A stretch of DNA of 27,956 bases from Bacillota bacterium (lineage in GTDB: Bacteria; Bacillota; Clostridia; Lachnospirales; Lachnospiraceae), in the NCBI GenBank assembly GCA_017861355.1, contig JAGFXQ010000002.1, positions 1 through 27,956 on the forward strand, given 5' to 3'. The translations under genes were made by a program, and so were the position numbers. Below, in pieces: positions 15,589 through 24,830 of this stretch. Numbering within the stretch: position 1 is the stretch's first letter; each line of letters starts with the position of its first letter. The notes under the pieces were generated by a model. The model was not told where the DNA came from. It worked only from the letters and a program-made list of their open reading frames with translations, and ran no database searches.

Positions 15589-16772
15589 AAGCTGACCGTC
15601 ATATACCAATATCCGAAATCGCCTTGTCTTAATTCCCTTTTTCGAATCGGCTTGAAGCCATCGAAGCCAAACATCTTCGCCATGAACTTCTCCCGATTAT
15701 GGTAGATCCCGGGTATACCTAGAATATATCGGCAGCCATAACGATCCTTCAGCTTCGCGAAGATCAGATGATGATAACAATAATAACCATGGACCAGGAA
15801 GCTGTTATTGCTTAATGCCCATAGCTCTTTTGGTAGTAAACCGATGTCCTTTGGTTCTATCTTGGCACATACCAGAACCTCATTATCTTCAAAAGGATAG
15901 ATCCTCGGATATTTCTCAAAGATCTTTCTCACCACCTGCGAATCAGCAACTTCTTCAACAGGCTTCTCCTCTTCGATCTTCTGTTCCTTCTGCTCCGTCT
16001 GCCGCAGAATATCCATTTCCTCATCTGCTTTGAAATCCTCATTAGCAATAATTTCTTGATTTACTGTGAGTTCCTCTGCCACCGTCCCTTGTTCCTCTGC
16101 CTGATTCATTGTTTCCAGCGTCTCAACACCACCCATATCCTTGGGATAAGATACTCTAATATAGTCGCTCGGGCGTTGTATACGTTCAATTGTTTTATAT
16201 CCTCTGGGCAACTTATATTTTGGAATTAACAATTCCTCTTCCAAGGTAACTGCCGGTTCCATACCATCCTGATTATTCTCCAATTCCTGCTCTGACGTTA
16301 GCTTCTGATTGCTCTTCTGTTCCAGCCTAGTCATTGGTTTCTGCTCAATTTTTGTTTCCTTCTCAGCCTTTGGTTTCAGTGCTTCAAGTACCTCCATGGC
16401 GATGACCGGTTTATCATCCCATTCTGTGGCAAAGAATATATTATCATTTAAAAATAGCAGAAGTCCTCCCATATCGGACAGAGGATACCCGGAATCCATC
16501 ACATTCGACTCCTTCGCTACGAGCTTACTATCCATGACCTGGTTCTTTAGTTGAGTGTCACCTAGGTAGATTAATTCCAGGTCGTTATGCTTTCTTTGCA
16601 TTATGTAAGTAGGAAAGATACTGTCAAGTTGGCCAAGCAGCTGCATATGTAGCGTAATTTTACACTGTCCGTCCTTTGCCTCAACCCGCGCAAATCCCAC
16701 ATTCTTCTTCTTTACTCCGTTTTCATATTGATACATATAAGAGACCATTCTTTTATAGTCAGCCACAATCAT
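15585..16772 (-). CDS. DUF6128-like protein of unknown function
   Basis: A 395-residue protein with two structured ends joined by a charged, Glu/Gln-rich linker (about 130-285). The N-terminal part (MVSYMYQYENGVKKKNVGFARVE...) is beta-rich. The C-terminal block (about 290-395) includes YPRIYPFEDNEVLVCAKIEPKDIG, ALSNNSFLVHGYYCYHHLIFAK, YILGIPGIYHNREKFMAKMFG and GDFGYWYM, which resembles the DUF6128 family known to me from Lachnospiraceae. No signal peptide or membrane segment. The ATG at 16772 is used, although its ribosome binding site is unusual (AGGA nine bases upstream, GAGAGGG abutting the start). It converges with the GNAT gene. The 288 nt upstream (16773-17060) hold no gene; only a small GAGTG/CACTC hairpin near 17034-17049 is visible. 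Confidence 0.7.
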   Translation of the reverse strand: MIVADYKRMVSYMYQYENGVKKKNVGFARVEAKDGQCKITLHMQLLGQLDSIFPTYIMQRKHNDLELIYLGDTQLKNQVMDSKLVAKESNVMDSGYPLSDMGGLLLFLNDNIFFATEWDDKPVIAMEVLEALKPKAEKETKIEQKPMTRLEQKSNQKLTSEQELENNQDGMEPAVTLEEELLIPKYKLPRGYKTIERIQRPSDYIRVSYPKDMGGVETLETMNQAEEQGTVAEELTVNQEIIANEDFKADEEMDILRQTEQKEQKIEEEKPVEEVADSQVVRKIFEKYPRIYPFEDNEVLVCAKIEPKDIGLLPKELWALSNNSFLVHGYYCYHHLIFAKLKDRYGCRYILGIPGIYHNREKFMAKMFGFDGFKPIRKRELRQGDFGYWYMTVSF

Positions 16773-17060
16773 ACCCTCTCTTTCCTGATCTTAATCGGCT
16801 TGTTCAATTCTATTAAATATATTCCCGGCCATTCATCAATATTCCATTCCATGGTTATTGCAATTACATTTCTATTCTTTCGTTCCAGAGCCGGAGAATC
16901 CAGCACAAAAAGGATGCTGCAAAACATCTATCCGATGCATAGAGGCTATCCTGCTGCCTTCGATGCATGAGATATCTGCTTTACAGCATCCCACAACTTT
17001 GTCCTTGATTATTTATTATCCGTCAAGATTGAGTGTGACTTCACTCTCCTAGTTCACTAC

Positions 17061-20000
17061 TTATAGTTGAATATTCTTATGAAAATCCTGGAGTGATCTG
17101 ACACCGGCCGGTTTCGTCTTCACTGCTTTGATTCCGGCTATGGTTGCCTTGGCGGCAGCCATGGTGGTCACATAACTGATCTTCCCCTTGATTGCTGCCT
17201 TACGAATATAGCTATCGTCATACGCTCCCTTTTTGTCATCCGGAGTATTGACGATGATATCGATTTGTTTGTTTGCAATCGCATCCAGTATATTCGGTCT
17301 ACCCTGTCCCAGCTTAAATATCTTCTCTACCTCAATTCCATGATCCAGGATCATGTCGCAGGTTCCTCCTGTCGCCAGTATCTTGAAGCCACATTCTGCA
17401 AACCCTCTTGCAACCTCTACAAGCTCTGCCTTATCATGATCATTTACACTGATCAGTACCGTACCATTCTGGGGAAGCTGCGTCTTTGTCGCCTCCTGTG
17501 CTTTATAGAAGGCTTCGCCAAAGGTTTCCGCAAGACCCAATACTTCACCGGTGGAGCGCATCTCCGGTCCCAGAAGAGGATCCACCTCCGGGAACATATT
17601 GAAGGGGAATACCGCCTCTTTTACACCATAGTGAGTAAATCTGCTTTCCCTAAGGCTTGCTACCGGAGAAGCTTTTCCGGTCAGCTTAGAAGTAATAATC
17701 TCCGTAGCCAGCTTCACCATCTGGATGTTACAAACCTTGGATACTAGCGGTACGGTTCTGGAAGCTCTCGGGTTTGCCTCCAATACATATACCACACCCT
17801 TCTCAATGGCATACTGCATATTCATAAGACCGCAGACCTTCATCTCTTTGGCAATCTTCATCGTATATTCCTTGATAGTCTGTAAGTTCTCATCACTGAT
17901 ATTCAAGGAAGGGATGACACAGGCAGAGTCTCCGGAATGTATCCCGGCCAGCTCGATATGTTCCATCACTGCAGGCACAAAGGCATCTACACCATCGCTG
18001 ATGGCATCTGCTTCACATTCTAACGCGTTATTTAAGAAACGGTCAATCAGAATCGGACGGTCGGGAGTAACACCAACCGCTGCCTTCATATATACTTCCA
18101 GGCTCTCATCGTCGTGAACCACTTCCATACCTCTTCCTCCCAGTACATAGGAGGGACGAACCATGACCGGATAGCCAATTCTTTGTGCAATTGTGAGCGC
18201 CTGCTCCACATTGACCGCCATACCTGATTCCGGCATCGGAATATATAATTTCTCCATCATCTCACGGAACCGGTCTCGATCCTCTGCAAGATCAATTGTC
18301 TCCGGAGTAGTGCCCAGGATCGTCACACCGAATTGCTTTAGCTCTGCCGCAAGATTAAGTGGTGTCTGACCACCGAACTGTGCGATGACACCAAGTGGTT
18401 TCTCCTTCTCATAGATGCTCAGTACATCCTCCAATGTTAGGGGTTCAAAGTATAGTTTATCCGAAGTATCATAATCGGTTGATACTGTCTCCGGGTTACA
18501 ATTCACGATGATCGTCTCAAAACCCTGTTCCTTAAGTGCGATGGCAGCATGAACACAGCAATAGTCAAATTCTATTCCCTGGCCGATACGGTTTGGTCCT
18601 CCGCCAAGGATCATAACCTTTGGTTTGTCGGAGTTGGGGGACTTATCCTCCTTCAGGTGATAGGTGGAATAGTAGTAAGCTGCATCCTTCGTACCGCTGA
18701 CATGAACTCCTTCCCATGCCTCTTTGATCCCAGCTGCATCTCTTGCTTCACGGATCTTCGCCTCATCAATCTCCAGAAGCTTGCTTAAGTATTTATCGGA
18801 GAAGCCGTTCAACTTCGCACTCTTCAAAGCACATACCGGAGGAATATCTCCCTGATAAACTTTCAGCGCTTCCTCTTCTAAGACCAGCTCTTCCATCTGT
18901 TCAATAAAATAGTGTTTTATCTTCGTTAATTCATGAAGCTCCTCTACGGTTGCTCCCTTTCTTAACGCTTCATACATAATAAACTGACGCTCACTGGTGG
19001 GAATATGCAACTTATTCAGCAACTCCTGCTTTGACAGGGACGCGAAATTCTTCACATTGCCAAGCCCGTAGCGTCCGGTCTCAAGACTTCGGATTGCCTT
19101 CTGGAAAGCCTCCTTGTAGGTCTTGCCGATACTCATTACTTCACCTACTGCCTTCATCTGTGTTCCCAACTTATCTTCCGATCCCTTGAACTTCTCAAAG
19201 GTCCAGCGGGCAAATTTGATTACGATATAGTCACCGTCCGGTACATATTGATCCAAGGTACCGTATTTGCCGCAAGGTATATCACAAAGATCCAATCCGC
19301 TTGCCAGCATTGCTGATACTAAAGCAATCGGGAACCCGGTAGCCTTCGAAGCAAGTGCAGAGGAACGGGAGGTTCTCGGATTGATCTCGATCACTACGAT
19401 TCTGCCACTCTTCGGATCATGGGCAAACTGTACGTTGGTACCGCCAATCACCTGGATCGCATCAACGATCTTGTAAGCCTGTCTCTGCAGTTCCTTCTGA
19501 ACGTCTACCGCAATGGTAAGCATCGGTGCGGAACAGAAAGAGTCTCCCGTATGAACACCCATGGGGTCAATGTTCTCAATAAAACATACGGTGATCATCT
19601 TACCGGTGGAGTCACGCACAACCTCCAGCTCCAACTCTTCCCAGCCCAGGACCGATTCTTCCACGAGTACCTGACCAACCAGACTTGCCTGAAGGCCTCT
19701 GGCAACAATGGTCTTTAACTCCTCGATATTGTAGACCAGACCGCCGCCGGCCCCTCCCATCGTGTAAGCTGGACGGATCACTACGGGATAGCCCAGATCT
19801 TCTGCGATCGTTATCGCTTCTTCGACGGAATAAGCTACTTCACTTTTCGCCATCTCAATTCCCAATGTATCCATGGTTTTCTTGAATTCAATACGGTCCT
19901 CGCCTCGCTCAATTGCATCGACCTGAACACCAATTACCTTTACATTATATTTATCCAGTACTCCGGCATTGGCTAATTCTGCGCAAAGATTTAGACCTGA

Positions 20001-20279
20001 TTGTCCGCCCAGATTCGGGAGCAGACCGTCGGGTCTTTCTTTTTCGATGATTTGTGTCAACCTATCCACATTCAGTGGCTCAATATAGGTTACATCTGCC
20101 GTCCCCGGATCTGTCATAATTGTTGCTGGATTGGAATTAACCAATACGATTTCATACCCTAATTTCTTTAATGCCTTGCACGCCTGCGTTCCAGAATAAT
20201 CGAATTCGCAAGCCTGACCAATGATAATCGGTCCCGAACCAATAATCAAAACCTTATGGATGTCTTCTCTTTTCTTCAT
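17061..20279 (-). CDS. carB: Carbamoyl-phosphate synthase large subunit
   Basis: A 1072-residue synthetase making carbamoyl phosphate from bicarbonate, ATP and ammonia, feeding pyrimidine and arginine synthesis. Two homologous ATP-grasp halves are clear: VLIIGSGPIIIGQACEFDYS / AYTMGGAGGG in the first and VMILGGGPNRIGQGIEFDYC / SYVLGGRGMEVV in the second, with the MGS-like allosteric domain at about 935-1072 (ILATGGTCDMILDHGI). Full length with no lesion. The ATG at 20279 has AAAGGAGA upstream. The glutaminase subunit carA, normally adjacent, is absent on both sides. The leader contains tandem repeats able to mask the ribosome binding site (20284-20403), so translation is probably regulated. 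Confidence 0.97.
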   Translation of the reverse strand: MKKREDIHKVLIIGSGPIIIGQACEFDYSGTQACKALKKLGYEIVLVNSNPATIMTDPGTADVTYIEPLNVDRLTQIIEKERPDGLLPNLGGQSGLNLCAELANAGVLDKYNVKVIGVQVDAIERGEDRIEFKKTMDTLGIEMAKSEVAYSVEEAITIAEDLGYPVVIRPAYTMGGAGGGLVYNIEELKTIVARGLQASLVGQVLVEESVLGWEELELEVVRDSTGKMITVCFIENIDPMGVHTGDSFCSAPMLTIAVDVQKELQRQAYKIVDAIQVIGGTNVQFAHDPKSGRIVVIEINPRTSRSSALASKATGFPIALVSAMLASGLDLCDIPCGKYGTLDQYVPDGDYIVIKFARWTFEKFKGSEDKLGTQMKAVGEVMSIGKTYKEAFQKAIRSLETGRYGLGNVKNFASLSKQELLNKLHIPTSERQFIMYEALRKGATVEELHELTKIKHYFIEQMEELVLEEEALKVYQGDIPPVCALKSAKLNGFSDKYLSKLLEIDEAKIREARDAAGIKEAWEGVHVSGTKDAAYYYSTYHLKEDKSPNSDKPKVMILGGGPNRIGQGIEFDYCCVHAAIALKEQGFETIIVNCNPETVSTDYDTSDKLYFEPLTLEDVLSIYEKEKPLGVIAQFGGQTPLNLAAELKQFGVTILGTTPETIDLAEDRDRFREMMEKLYIPMPESGMAVNVEQALTIAQRIGYPVMVRPSYVLGGRGMEVVHDDESLEVYMKAAVGVTPDRPILIDRFLNNALECEADAISDGVDAFVPAVMEHIELAGIHSGDSACVIPSLNISDENLQTIKEYTMKIAKEMKVCGLMNMQYAIEKGVVYVLEANPRASRTVPLVSKVCNIQMVKLATEIITSKLTGKASPVASLRESRFTHYGVKEAVFPFNMFPEVDPLLGPEMRSTGEVLGLAETFGEAFYKAQEATKTQLPQNGTVLISVNDHDKAELVEVARGFAECGFKILATGGTCDMILDHGIEVEKIFKLGQGRPNILDAIANKQIDIIVNTPDDKKGAYDDSYIRKAAIKGKISYVTTMAAAKATIAGIKAVKTKPAGVRSLQDFHKNIQL

Positions 20280-20283
20280 GCCT

Positions 20284-20403
20284 TATCTCCTTTCGGTTTG
20301 TGAAAGGAGATAATTCTCCCTTCGATTTTTAGGGAGATAGTTCTCCCTTTCTTATGGAAGGATATAATCCCCCCTTAGTTTTGTAAGAGAGATAAATCCT
20401 TCT
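20284..20403 (-). repeat. Tandem SD/anti-SD repeats in the carB leader
   Basis: About four degenerate units of 26-30 nt sit directly before carB. Read on the minus strand, units nearest the gene contain AAGGGAGAATTATCTCC and AAGGGAGAACTATCTCCC; two more divergent units lie upstream. Each has a purine GGAG half and a TATCTCC half, so each can form its own small hairpin, while the second half of one can pair with the first half of the next. The last pairing is TATCTCCTTTC (20302-20312) with GAAAGGAGATA (20284-20294), 11 perfect base pairs with a 7-nt loop that include the carB Shine-Dalgarno sequence. Confidence 0.8.
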
Positions 20404-20488
20404 TTGGATTATCTTAAAAATGGGCAAAAAAAATTTGCATTTTCTTTTCCTGCTACGAGGCTATTCTATTGTCTGTTTATTGTTATCT

Positions 20489-20517
20489 ATCATAATCGAT
20501 AGTTAATAATTATGCAA
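20489..20517 (-). promoter_or_regulatory. Candidate carB promoter
   Basis: Minus strand TTGCAT (20512-20517), 17-bp spacer, TATGAT (20489-20494), giving a leader of about 200 nt. The -35 is weak. The rest of 20404-20680 is AT-rich with no supportable gene. Confidence 0.35.
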
Positions 20518-20685
20518 TATGATAACTTATTATATTTGAAGCGGTTACTCATAAGTAGATCTAATGCAAACGCCTTTATTACGTGCTCCTTGAATATATT
20601 ATAATATGCTATTTATATTTATGCAATATTATTTTTATTTATTAGTTATTTTCTTTGTGATTTATATTTCAAGCACCTGGAATGT

Positions 20686-20721
20686 ATAAAAGTCGGGAGC
20701 ACCCATTTCGTGTTCCCGACT
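20686..20721 (-). terminator. tatD-ksgA operon terminator
   Basis: AGTCGGGAACAC pairs with GTGCTCCCGACT on the minus strand (one mismatch), followed by TTTTAT, about 70 nt after the ksgA stop. Confidence 0.8.
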
Positions 20722-20792
20722 CATAATGAATAATCATAAAATTTGCTCTATCTTTTATCCTTCTATACACACTTCATGATGATACAAAAGCT

Positions 20793-21662
20793 TTATTTGT
20801 GAATTGAGCGCAATTGATTTGACAGAGCTATAAACTGCTCCAGAGTCAGCGCCTCGCCACGAATGTTTTCTGAGATTCCCAGAGCAGACAGAGCACCGGC
20901 TATTTCCTCTTTGGTGAAGGATAACTCAGAGGAATTATTCAAGCCGTTGGTCAGAGTTTTTCTCCTCTGATTGAAGGAGGCCCGAATTAAACGAAACAGC
21001 AGCTTCTCATCGTGAACCTCAAAAGGTGATTCAACATGAAGTGTCAAGTTTATGACTGCCGAACCGACATTTGGTCTGGGCATAAAACAGTTCGGAGGAA
21101 CATTGGCTGCGATATTGGGCTTTGCATAATACTGAACCGCGAGTGACAGCGCACCGTAATCCTTACTTCCGGGTCCTGTCTGCATCCGGTCCGCAACTTC
21201 CTTCTGCACCATAACGGTAATATTTTTCAGAGGGAGATGACGCTCAAAGAGATCCATGATAATGGGCGTGGTGATATAATAAGGAAGATTGGCAACCACC
21301 TTAATCGGTTGTCCGTTATTTCTCTCCTGAACTAGTGCATTCAGGTCCAGTTTAAGGACATCACTATTGATTACCGTCACATTATCGTATGCAGATAGGG
21401 TATCTTCTAAGATTGGTATCAGCATCTTATCTATCTCAACTGCTACAACTTCTCTTGCATTCTCGCACAGATATTGGGTCAGTGTGCCGATTCCCGGTCC
21501 GATCTCCAGGACGAAATCATCCTTAGTAATCTCTGCCGCTGAGATAATCTTATCCAGGACATGGGAATCAATCAGGAAGTTCTGTCCGAATTTCTTCTGG
21601 AAGACAAACTTGTATTTATTTAATATCTCAATTGTATTCGTGGGATTCCCCAACTGTGCCAT
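20793..21662 (-). CDS. ksgA: 16S rRNA (adenine1518/1519-N6) dimethyltransferase
   Basis: A 289-residue SAM-dependent enzyme that dimethylates the two adenines in the helix 45 loop of 16S rRNA during small-subunit assembly; loss gives kasugamycin resistance in the family. Hallmarks are KKFGQNFLID near the N-terminus, the SAM motif LEIGPGIGTLT (52-62), NLPYY (125-129) and the C-terminal RASFNQRRKTLTN. The ATG at 21662 has GGAG seven bases upstream, inside the end of tatD; a longer reading frame starting 13 codons earlier has no such site. One nucleotide separates it from the tatD stop, indicating translational coupling, and the tatD-ksgA pair is common in Firmicutes. Confidence 0.97.
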   Translation of the reverse strand: MAQLGNPTNTIEILNKYKFVFQKKFGQNFLIDSHVLDKIISAAEITKDDFVLEIGPGIGTLTQYLCENAREVVAVEIDKMLIPILEDTLSAYDNVTVINSDVLKLDLNALVQERNNGQPIKVVANLPYYITTPIIMDLFERHLPLKNITVMVQKEVADRMQTGPGSKDYGALSLAVQYYAKPNIAANVPPNCFMPRPNVGSAVINLTLHVESPFEVHDEKLLFRLIRASFNQRRKTLTNGLNNSSELSFTKEEIAGALSALGISENIRGEALTLEQFIALSNQLRSIHK

Positions 21663-21663
21663 A

Positions 21664-22440
21664 TTATTCTCCGTTCTTAAGGCGGTAAAACTGCTTTGCA
21701 TTCTCTGCAGTTACCCGTACTACTGTATCATAATCAACATTCTTAAGCTTACTTATCTCCTGCGCCACATAAGTCAGATAGGTGGAATCATTTCGTTTTC
21801 CGCGGTAGGGTACTGGTGCCAGATAAGGGCAATCCGTCTCTAATACGAGCTGTTCCAGCGGAGCATAGGCAACCACTTCCTTCAGCTTCTTGGCATTGTT
21901 AAAGGTAAGCACTCCGCCAATTCCAAGGTAGAAGCCCATATTCAAATATTGTCTTGCCTGCTCTATGTGATAGGAGTAGCAATGGATAATTGCACCCAGG
22001 TTGTCCGCCTTTGCATCCTTAAGCATCTCATAGGTATCCTGTGCCGCATCGCGGCTATGAATCACTAAGGGCAGCCCAAGCTCTCTCGCCAGCTCCATTT
22101 GACGTTCAAACCATTTCTTCTGGGTTACACGGTCTGAAGTATCCCAGTAATAATCGAGTCCGATCTCTCCGATTGCAAGATTCTTCGGATGTCTTGCTTT
22201 CTCGCTCAGCCATGCAAAGCGTTCCTCATCCAGTTCCTTCGCCGCTTCCGGATGAATTCCGACCGCTGCGTAGATGTAATCATACTGATCTGCCAGCTTC
22301 AATACCCGGTCTACGGTATCGACACTGGAGCAGATATCCACCACATACTCGATCCCTTGCTTCGGGAGTTTGTTCAGTAATTCTTCTCTGTCTATGTCAA
22401 ATGCTTCGTCTTCATAATGCGCGTGTGTCTCAAAAATCAT
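21664..22440 (-). CDS. tatD: TatD-family metal-dependent nuclease
   Basis: A 258-residue TIM-barrel hydrolase of the TatD/YcfH type, expected to be a DNase acting with divalent metal ions. Metal ligands are visible in FETHAHY (His6, His8), GEIGLDYYW, LPLVIHSRDA, IIHCYS and LETDCPYLAP. The ATG at 22440 follows GAGGA at six bases; an ATG four codons up overlaps that site. First gene of the tatD-ksgA operon with a good promoter at 22481-22509. Confidence 0.95.
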   Translation of the reverse strand: MIFETHAHYEDEAFDIDREELLNKLPKQGIEYVVDICSSVDTVDRVLKLADQYDYIYAAVGIHPEAAKELDEERFAWLSEKARHPKNLAIGEIGLDYYWDTSDRVTQKKWFERQMELARELGLPLVIHSRDAAQDTYEMLKDAKADNLGAIIHCYSYHIEQARQYLNMGFYLGIGGVLTFNNAKKLKEVVAYAPLEQLVLETDCPYLAPVPYRGKRNDSTYLTYVAQEISKLKNVDYDTVVRVTAENAKQFYRLKNGE

Positions 22441-22480
22441 ATTTTTCCTCATTTCTGTTCATAGATAACCATTGGTACTC

Positions 22481-22509
22481 ATTATACACCAGCTCTTTTT
22501 GCTTTTCAA
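22481..22509 (-). promoter_or_regulatory. tatD-ksgA promoter
   Basis: Minus strand TTGAAA (22504-22509), 17-bp spacer, TATAAT (22481-22486), about 40 nt before tatD. The -35 lies just downstream of the glmS terminator. Confidence 0.75.
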
Positions 22510-22541
22510 CCCGGGATACAGTGTTTCAATTATCACTGCTC

Positions 22542-22582
22542 AAAAATAAACCCACCTTCAACTTAGGATTAAAGGTGGGTTT
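22542..22582 (-). terminator. glmS terminator
   Basis: AAACCCACCTT pairs perfectly with AAGGTGGGTTT, followed by ATTTTT on the minus strand, about 45 nt after the glmS stop. Confidence 0.92.
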
Positions 22583-22625
22583 GTGTATACTATATCTTCT
22601 TATTAATTCGTTATTCCTTCAATTT

Positions 22626-24449
22626 TTATTCCACCGTTACGCTCTTCGCAAGATTTCTCGGCTGATCTACATTGAAGCCACGATGAACGCAGGTATAGTA
22701 AGCCAGCAGCTGAAGAACAATTGCAGAAGTGAAGGGTGCGAAATCGTCGGAAGTCTTCGGCAGCTCAATGTGATAATCGTAAGCTGATTCCTCAACCTGA
22801 GCCTTACCGTTCGTAATCATTACAACAAAAGCTCCTCTGGCACGTACCTCACGTACATTGGATACCATCTTGGAGAATACCCGATGTTGAGTAGCCAATG
22901 CCACAACCGGAACTCCCTCGGTTACTAAGGATAGAGTACCATGCTTTAGTTCACCTGCCGCATAGGCCTCAGAGTGAATATAGCTGATCTCCTTGAGTTT
23001 GATCGAGCCTTCCCAACATAATGCGTAATCTAATCCACGACCGATGAAGAAAAGGTCCTCTTTATCCACAAGATGTTTACAGATCTCATCCACTGTCTTA
23101 TCAAAAGCCAATGTCTCCTCAATTGAAGCGATAACCTCCTTGAGTCCCTTCATATAGCCAACACATTCCTCTTCCGAGATGGTCTTGCGGATGAAAGCGA
23201 ATTTGAAGGCTAACAGATATAAGCAGGACAACTGTGCTGTATAAGCCTTGGTACTTGCAACTGCGATCTCTGGACCGGCATGGGTGTAAAGTACATAATC
23301 GCTCTCACGGTCGATGGTGGAGCCTTTTACATTAACCACAGAAAGTGTGGTCGCACCAGCCTCCTTCGCAAGACGTAGTGCTGCAAGGGTATCCGCAGTC
23401 TCACCCGACTGGGAAATCAGTATTACTAAGGATTTATCACTCATGATTGGATCCTTATAACGGAATTCAGAGGCAATCTCAACCTCTACCGGAATACGAA
23501 CCAGTTTTTCAATCATTGCTTTTCCAACTAAGCCGGCATGCATTGCCGTACCACAGGCAGCCACGATGACACGGTCTACTTTCTCAAACACTTCATCCGG
23601 AATATGATCCACCGTGAAGTCCGGCAGATTATTCAGATTAATTCTCGGGGTGATGGTGGAACGGATTGAAGTCGGCTGCTCGTAAATCTCCTTCAGCATG
23701 AAGTGAGGATAACCGTTCTTCTGTGCTGCAGTAATATCCCAGCTTACATGAAGCATCGTAGGTTCTACTACTTGTCGGTTAAAATCCACTAATGTGATTG
23801 CTTCCTTGGTAAGTCGGGCAATGTGGCGCTCCGGTAATACAAAATAATCCTTTGAGTAATCCATCAAAGCAACCAGGTCAGAAGCGATGATTGAACCGTC
23901 CTCAACATGACAAGCAACCAGAGGGCTTGCATTACGTAAGGAATAGATAACCTCCGGCTCATCTGCAAACAGAATACAGAAGGCATAAGCTCCATCGATT
24001 TTCTCCGCCGCTTTCATAATTGCATCAATTGCATCACCCTCATACAAGCTGTCAAGGAGTAACGCAACAATCTCGGTATCGGTCTGAGAGATCGGGTATC
24101 TTCCTGTTTTTGCAAGCTCTACTTCCAGCGCATGATAATTCTCAATGATACCATTGTGCAGCAGGGTAACCTTACCGTGAGTATGAGGATGCGCATTCAC
24201 ATCGGTTACTCCGCCATGGGTTGCCCATCTGGTATGGCCGATTCCGCAGGTTCCTTGTAATGCATTCGCTTTGGTCGCCTTCTCTACCAGCTCCGATACT
24301 TTTCCGATGGTTTTGATTGTATGAACTTCTCCCTGATCGCAAAGGGCGATTCCAGCACTGTCATATCCACGGTATTCCAGCGCGGAGAGTCCTCCTAATA
24401 GTATATTCTTAGCCTGTTGGCTTCCTGTATAGCCTATAATTCCACACAT
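22626..24449 (-). CDS. glmS: Glutamine-fructose-6-phosphate aminotransferase (isomerizing)
   Basis: A 607-residue cytoplasmic enzyme making glucosamine-6-phosphate from fructose-6-phosphate and glutamine, the entry to amino-sugar and peptidoglycan synthesis (upstream of MurA's substrate). Cys2 in MCGIIGYTG is the glutaminase nucleophile after Met removal; HTRWATHGG and the TDTE segment belong to the same domain. Two SIS sugar-phosphate domains follow, with LISQSGETADTLAALRLAKE and SEAYAAGELKHG, and the conserved end QPRNLAKSVTVE. Full length. The ATG at 24449 has GGAGG upstream. The leader carries a glmS ribozyme, so the mRNA should be cleaved and degraded when glucosamine-6-phosphate accumulates. 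Confidence 0.98.
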   Translation of the reverse strand: MCGIIGYTGSQQAKNILLGGLSALEYRGYDSAGIALCDQGEVHTIKTIGKVSELVEKATKANALQGTCGIGHTRWATHGGVTDVNAHPHTHGKVTLLHNGIIENYHALEVELAKTGRYPISQTDTEIVALLLDSLYEGDAIDAIMKAAEKIDGAYAFCILFADEPEVIYSLRNASPLVACHVEDGSIIASDLVALMDYSKDYFVLPERHIARLTKEAITLVDFNRQVVEPTMLHVSWDITAAQKNGYPHFMLKEIYEQPTSIRSTITPRINLNNLPDFTVDHIPDEVFEKVDRVIVAACGTAMHAGLVGKAMIEKLVRIPVEVEIASEFRYKDPIMSDKSLVILISQSGETADTLAALRLAKEAGATTLSVVNVKGSTIDRESDYVLYTHAGPEIAVASTKAYTAQLSCLYLLAFKFAFIRKTISEEECVGYMKGLKEVIASIEETLAFDKTVDEICKHLVDKEDLFFIGRGLDYALCWEGSIKLKEISYIHSEAYAAGELKHGTLSLVTEGVPVVALATQHRVFSKMVSNVREVRARGAFVVMITNGKAQVEESAYDYHIELPKTSDDFAPFTSAIVLQLLAYYTCVHRGFNVDQPRNLAKSVTVE

Positions 24450-24503
24450 AACATATCCTCCATCTGCTTTCGCAGTTCCATTTAAATTTGTAAAAACAGT
24501 CGC

Positions 24504-24538
24504 AAAAAACGATAGAAAGTACGCCTCGCGAACTTTCT
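24504..24538 (-). terminator. Terminator-like hairpin between glmS ribozyme and glmS
   Basis: AGAAAGT (24532-24538 read on the minus strand) pairs with ACTTTCT (24514-24520), with an inner CGC-GAG-GCG stem and a run of six T residues four bases later. It lies about 55 nt before the glmS start codon. Two more short hairpins (TTCTTAT/ATAAGAA and GTGAT/ATCAC) lie just upstream in the leader. Confidence 0.6.
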
Positions 24539-24639
24539 CATGAACCGAAATTCTTATAAAAGGGCATAAGAATAGCGTGATTTTATTATCACAGATTTTT
24601 TATGACATTATCATGAATTCATAGCACAGCAAAGCTTTG

Positions 24640-24830
24640 TAATCTTATACAAAGTCAGAGCTGTCCCTAATTCATCTTCTTGGTTATGCCGCTGTTGTTC
24701 TATTGTTACCAATAGGTTTTGACGACATATCACATGCCCAAGAGCACGAGAGAGCATCCGCCGAATTCTTCGCTAACCCTCTACCTCGTTAACCTCCAAA
24801 CTTCTTATCCCAATGGAGGTGCATGGCGCT
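24640..24830 (-). ncRNA. glmS ribozyme (glucosamine-6-phosphate-activated)
   Basis: On the minus strand the core is in order: TATTA-GCGCCATGC with the predicted cleavage between A24830 and G24829, hairpin P1 (ACCTCC/GGAGGT), AACGAGGTAGAGGGTTAGCGA, and TTCGGCGGATGC (24754-24765), the last two being the most conserved part of the class. The 3' boundary, including P3 and P4, is approximate. Established mechanism: glucosamine-6-phosphate acts as cofactor for self-cleavage, and the product is then degraded. Confidence 0.93.

Noticed and set aside
16773..17060. Short plus-strand frames upstream of the DUF6128-like gene
   Set aside because: No ribosome binding site and no protein-like pattern; the stretch is treated as non-coding.
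20280..20520. PyrR-binding or T-box control of carB
   Set aside because: No PyrR anti-antiterminator consensus and no T-box sequence or specifier loop seen in the leader.
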